From Anaerolineaceae bacterium UBA4775 (GTDB lineage: Bacteria > Chloroflexota > Anaerolineae > Anaerolineales > Anaerolineaceae), in assembly GCA_002403205.1 (NCBI GenBank), contig DHHJ01000031.1:1-32400 (forward strand): a stretch of DNA of 32,400 nt. The letters run 5' to 3'. Shown here in pieces: positions 30,376-32,400 of the stretch (position 1 is the stretch's first letter; every line of letters starts with the position of its first letter). A program made the position numbers and the translations under genes. The notes under the pieces are model-generated. The model searched no databases, was not told where the DNA came from, and was given only the letters and a program-made list of their open reading frames with translations.

Positions 30376-31460
30376 TACTGTGCGTTTTGGTGTGTGATGG
30401 TTTGAAGGTCCAATTCAAGCGGGGCAAGGGCTGCCCGCAAGGGGTTATAGAAATGGTCTTCAACAGACCTGAGGCCTTCGAGTTCATAATTCAGGGCCGT
30501 TCTGAGCAGGTTCATTCCCTGCGGGGTGTCTGAGATTCTCAAAAAGGCCTCTTCAAGGCGAAAACGGATAAACACGGGCAGGCTGGGAGATGCCGACAGG
30601 TTCAGGTTGGGGATAATACCTTCAGATTGCCAGATGGTATGGATCTGTAGGGGGGCATCGGGCAAATTGATGAGGATATCGCTAGCGGTCAGGGGGTCGC
30701 CGGTCAGCGCATAGGTAACACCAAAATCGCAGATGCCGCCGATATAGAGTGCCCGGATGGTGGCATTGTAGCCATAGGTGAACACTGGGGCGAGGGTGGG
30801 GGTGCTGGCGTTGGCCAGCAACCCGAGGGGAACGTGATACCCCGCAATCGAACCGGGGTTTAAAAAACATGGTCGGGTGCCAGAAAATTGCTGCAGTGCG
30901 TTGAGGGGTTCGCCCAGGCTTTGGTTTTCATCGGGGTCGTAGTAAGCGGTGAAACCTCGATTGAGATTGGCCATAAACTGCACACCATAGGCATAAACCC
31001 CCAGGTGATTGGTCACCAGCATCACCTCGGCTGCGCCTTCACCATTCAGATACAGGTATTCCAGAGGGCCGAGCCAGAATAAGTGCACTTCGTTGTTTAA
31101 GACGGCCATCGAGAGTGTTGTAAAATCGGGATAAAAAAGCGCTTCGATGGTGTATCCGGTCTCTTCACCCAACAAGACAGCCAGGTCTGCTGCTGCGGTG
31201 TCGGCAGTGTTGTCTGCCGGAAGGATGAATCCCAGTGTGATGGGGTTGCCGCTGGTCCCCAGGGGCGGCAGGGTCGGTGTCGGCGATGGGCGCGGTGTGG
31301 GTGTGTGAGTCGGCGTCGCGGTCTGCTCAGGGGATGCAGTCGGAGAAGGGGTCGGCGTCGGCGCGGGGGGATCAGGGGTGCAAGCCGCCATCAGTAATGC
31401 GAACAGGATGACTGTAAGGAGCACGAACCAGAATGGACGAGGACTCGATTGGTGTGACAT
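30375..31460 (-). CDS. PhnD-like substrate-binding lipoprotein
   Basis: From ATG 31460 the 361-aa protein has a lipoprotein signal peptide (hydrophobic stretch 10-23, MAAC with Cys27), then a Thr/Pro-rich linker (28-68), then a periplasmic-binding-protein domain of the phosphonate-binding (PhnD-like) type. Domain marks are NEVHLFWLGPLEYLYL, NPGSIAGYHVPLGLL and GGICDFGVTYALTG. It is anchored on the outer face of the membrane. No ABC permease or ATPase gene lies next to it here, so it may serve a distant transporter or a sensor. Ligand is unknown; phosphonate is only a family suggestion. GTG 31508, overlapping lipM and preceded by GGAGG at 9 nt, is an alternative start but would give an unusually long n-region of the signal peptide. 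Confidence 0.83.
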   Translation of the reverse strand: MSHQSSPRPFWFVLLTVILFALLMAACTPDPPAPTPTPSPTASPEQTATPTHTPTPRPSPTPTLPPLGTSGNPITLGFILPADNTADTAAADLAVLLGEETGYTIEALFYPDFTTLSMAVLNNEVHLFWLGPLEYLYLNGEGAAEVMLVTNHLGVYAYGVQFMANLNRGFTAYYDPDENQSLGEPLNALQQFSGTRPCFLNPGSIAGYHVPLGLLANASTPTLAPVFTYGYNATIRALYIGGICDFGVTYALTGDPLTASDILINLPDAPLQIHTIWQSEGIIPNLNLSASPSLPVFIRFRLEEAFLRISDTPQGMNLLRTALNYELEGLRSVEDHFYNPLRAALAPLELDLQTITHQNAQ

Positions 31461-31467
31461 ATGCTGA

Positions 31468-32295
31468 TTAGATCCGTTCCATCCAGCAGGGGTGGGTGTA
31501 TTTCTCACGCATAAGTTCCTCCGCCCGCCGGGTTTCTTGGTCGGTCATTTCGTCGGGCAGCAGGTTGAGGTTCAATACCGCCATGAATGCTTTTTGAAAG
31601 GCCTGGCTGGCTTGCTCCCAGGAAGGGGCGGTCCCCAGCTCGCGTTCAACCGTTGTGGCGTGGGCTAAAAGACGCTGCTTGGCCTTGGTTTGAGCAGCTT
31701 GATCAGCAAATTTGAGCGCAGAGATGATCCGCGTCAGGTCGCCGTGGAGGGGCAGTGCGCCGTGCTGCAGAAGGCCATCCCTCCGACGTGCTTGGGCAGA
31801 CCCGATCAGTTTTTTTCCATTGACCGTGATCTCGTAATTGGAGGGGACTTCAAAACAGACCGGGTTGGGCTGTTTTGGATTTTGTTGTGCAGACGTTTCG
31901 TTAGCCTGGGGCTGGAGGCCAAGGATGCGCAGCGCTTCTAAAAGCCCCTCGGAAAGGCGCAGGTAACTCTCAAGCACACCGCCCTTGACCCGGGGTTCAG
32001 CTTGCGGTGCGATGACGGCATAGGTCAGCTCGTCCACGTGCAGAATGGCGCGGCCACCGGTAGGACGGCGGACGATATCCCAGCCCTGTGCTTCCACGAC
32101 TTCGGTATTGACTTCAGAAAAGGGTTGGGCGTGACCTAAAGACAGGCAGGCAGGCTGCCAGGCATACAAACGCAGTATGGGCAGTCCTTCACCATTGTAG
32201 ACTGATTCCAACAAAGCTTCATCAACAGCCATGTTCCAAGCACCATGGTGTGGGCGGTGAACCAATAAACGCCAGTTTGATTTTGGGTAGGTCAT
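31468..32295 (-). CDS. lipM: Octanoyltransferase LipM (BPL/LPL family)
   Basis: This enzyme transfers octanoyl from octanoyl-ACP to a lipoyl carrier protein in lipoate biosynthesis. The lipoate/biotin ligase fold shows RRPTGGRAILH and then CFEVPSNYEITVNG with Cys147, followed by KKLIGSAQARRR with Lys162 (numbered from ATG 32295). An active Cys in that position, in a CF-x-x-PS-x-YE context, is the LipM hallmark; LplA ligases lack it and LipB has another architecture. Length is 275 aa, similar to Bacillus LipM. Starts at ATG 32295, ATG 32301 or TTG 32325 are possible; none has a well-placed Shine-Dalgarno sequence. The stop is 7 nt before the lipoprotein ATG, so they form one operon. Confidence 0.88.
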   Translation of the reverse strand: MTYPKSNWRLLVHRPHHGAWNMAVDEALLESVYNGEGLPILRLYAWQPACLSLGHAQPFSEVNTEVVEAQGWDIVRRPTGGRAILHVDELTYAVIAPQAEPRVKGGVLESYLRLSEGLLEALRILGLQPQANETSAQQNPKQPNPVCFEVPSNYEITVNGKKLIGSAQARRRDGLLQHGALPLHGDLTRIISALKFADQAAQTKAKQRLLAHATTVERELGTAPSWEQASQAFQKAFMAVLNLNLLPDEMTDQETRRAEELMREKYTHPCWMERI

Positions 32296-32331
32296 AATCA
32301 TTTCATTGATGGTCAGTGATATCAATCCTTT

Positions 32332-32360
32332 TTTATACCACTTCTGCCGTTGTCTGTGAA
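32332..32360 (-). promoter_or_regulatory. Putative promoter of the lipM operon (minus strand)
   Basis: On the minus strand, TTCACA (32360-32355), 17 nt and TATAAA (32337-32332) make a good sigma-70-like promoter. The predicted start near 32325 falls at the TTG alternative start, so the transcript could be nearly leaderless or have a 30-nt leader to ATG 32295. The remaining bases to 32400 show nothing else. Confidence 0.55.
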
Positions 32361-32400
32361 TGGTCTATCCTGCAGTGTGTTACGGCAAAGTAGTAATGTC

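Noticed and set aside
31257..31379. DNA repeat array or CRISPR-like region in the lipoprotein gene
   Set aside because: The repetitiveness comes from Thr/Pro codons in a low-complexity linker; there are no constant repeats with unique spacers.

Overview
The window looks like ordinary core chromosome of a Chloroflexota bacterium, probably class Anaerolineae. The main support is a giant membrane protein with the DUF2298 ('YYY') domain, a family known mostly from Chloroflexi and archaea. Dense same-strand gene packing, many start/stop overlaps and frequent starts without a Shine-Dalgarno sequence fit this. The assignment is an inference from protein style; no rRNA, tRNA, CRISPR array, insertion sequence, phage gene or integrase was seen.

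Region 1 (198-5772, +): lepA, then a membrane flippase-like protein (LPG_synthase_TM family), a GT4 glycosyltransferase, a class I methyltransferase and an FkbM methyltransferase, nearly all with touching or overlapping ends behind one good sigma-70-like promoter. Apart from lepA this is an envelope glycan or glycolipid set. Region 2 (5828-15389, +): three large PMT/ArnT-type membrane glycosyltransferase-like proteins. The middle one (1788 aa) fuses an N-terminal transferase, a duplicated beta-rich module and a C-terminal YYY domain. Region 3 (15406-17434, +): cytidylate kinase overlapping a C69/secernin-like N-terminal-nucleophile hydrolase.

Region 4 (17479-27942, +): an orphan 1085-aa hybrid sensor kinase; then rpoC, alone and without rpoB on its 5' side, with its own promoter and an intrinsic-terminator-like hairpin inside its leader; then a strong terminator whose loop overlaps the promoter of a gyrA/parC-type topoisomerase gene. 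That topoisomerase lacks a canonical GyrA box. Region 5 (27960-32360, -, convergent with gyrA): lipM (octanoyltransferase), a PhnD-like lipoprotein with a Thr/Pro linker, a SanA/DUF218 protein, an HD-domain hydrolase, and a TIM-barrel plus SnoaL-like fusion protein.

No clear undescribed defence or mobile system is present. The features most worth a second look are the rpoC leader (possible attenuation of beta-prime synthesis), the unusual beta-prime and GyrA domain features, the internally duplicated YYY fusion protein, and the orphan sensor and lipoprotein genes.
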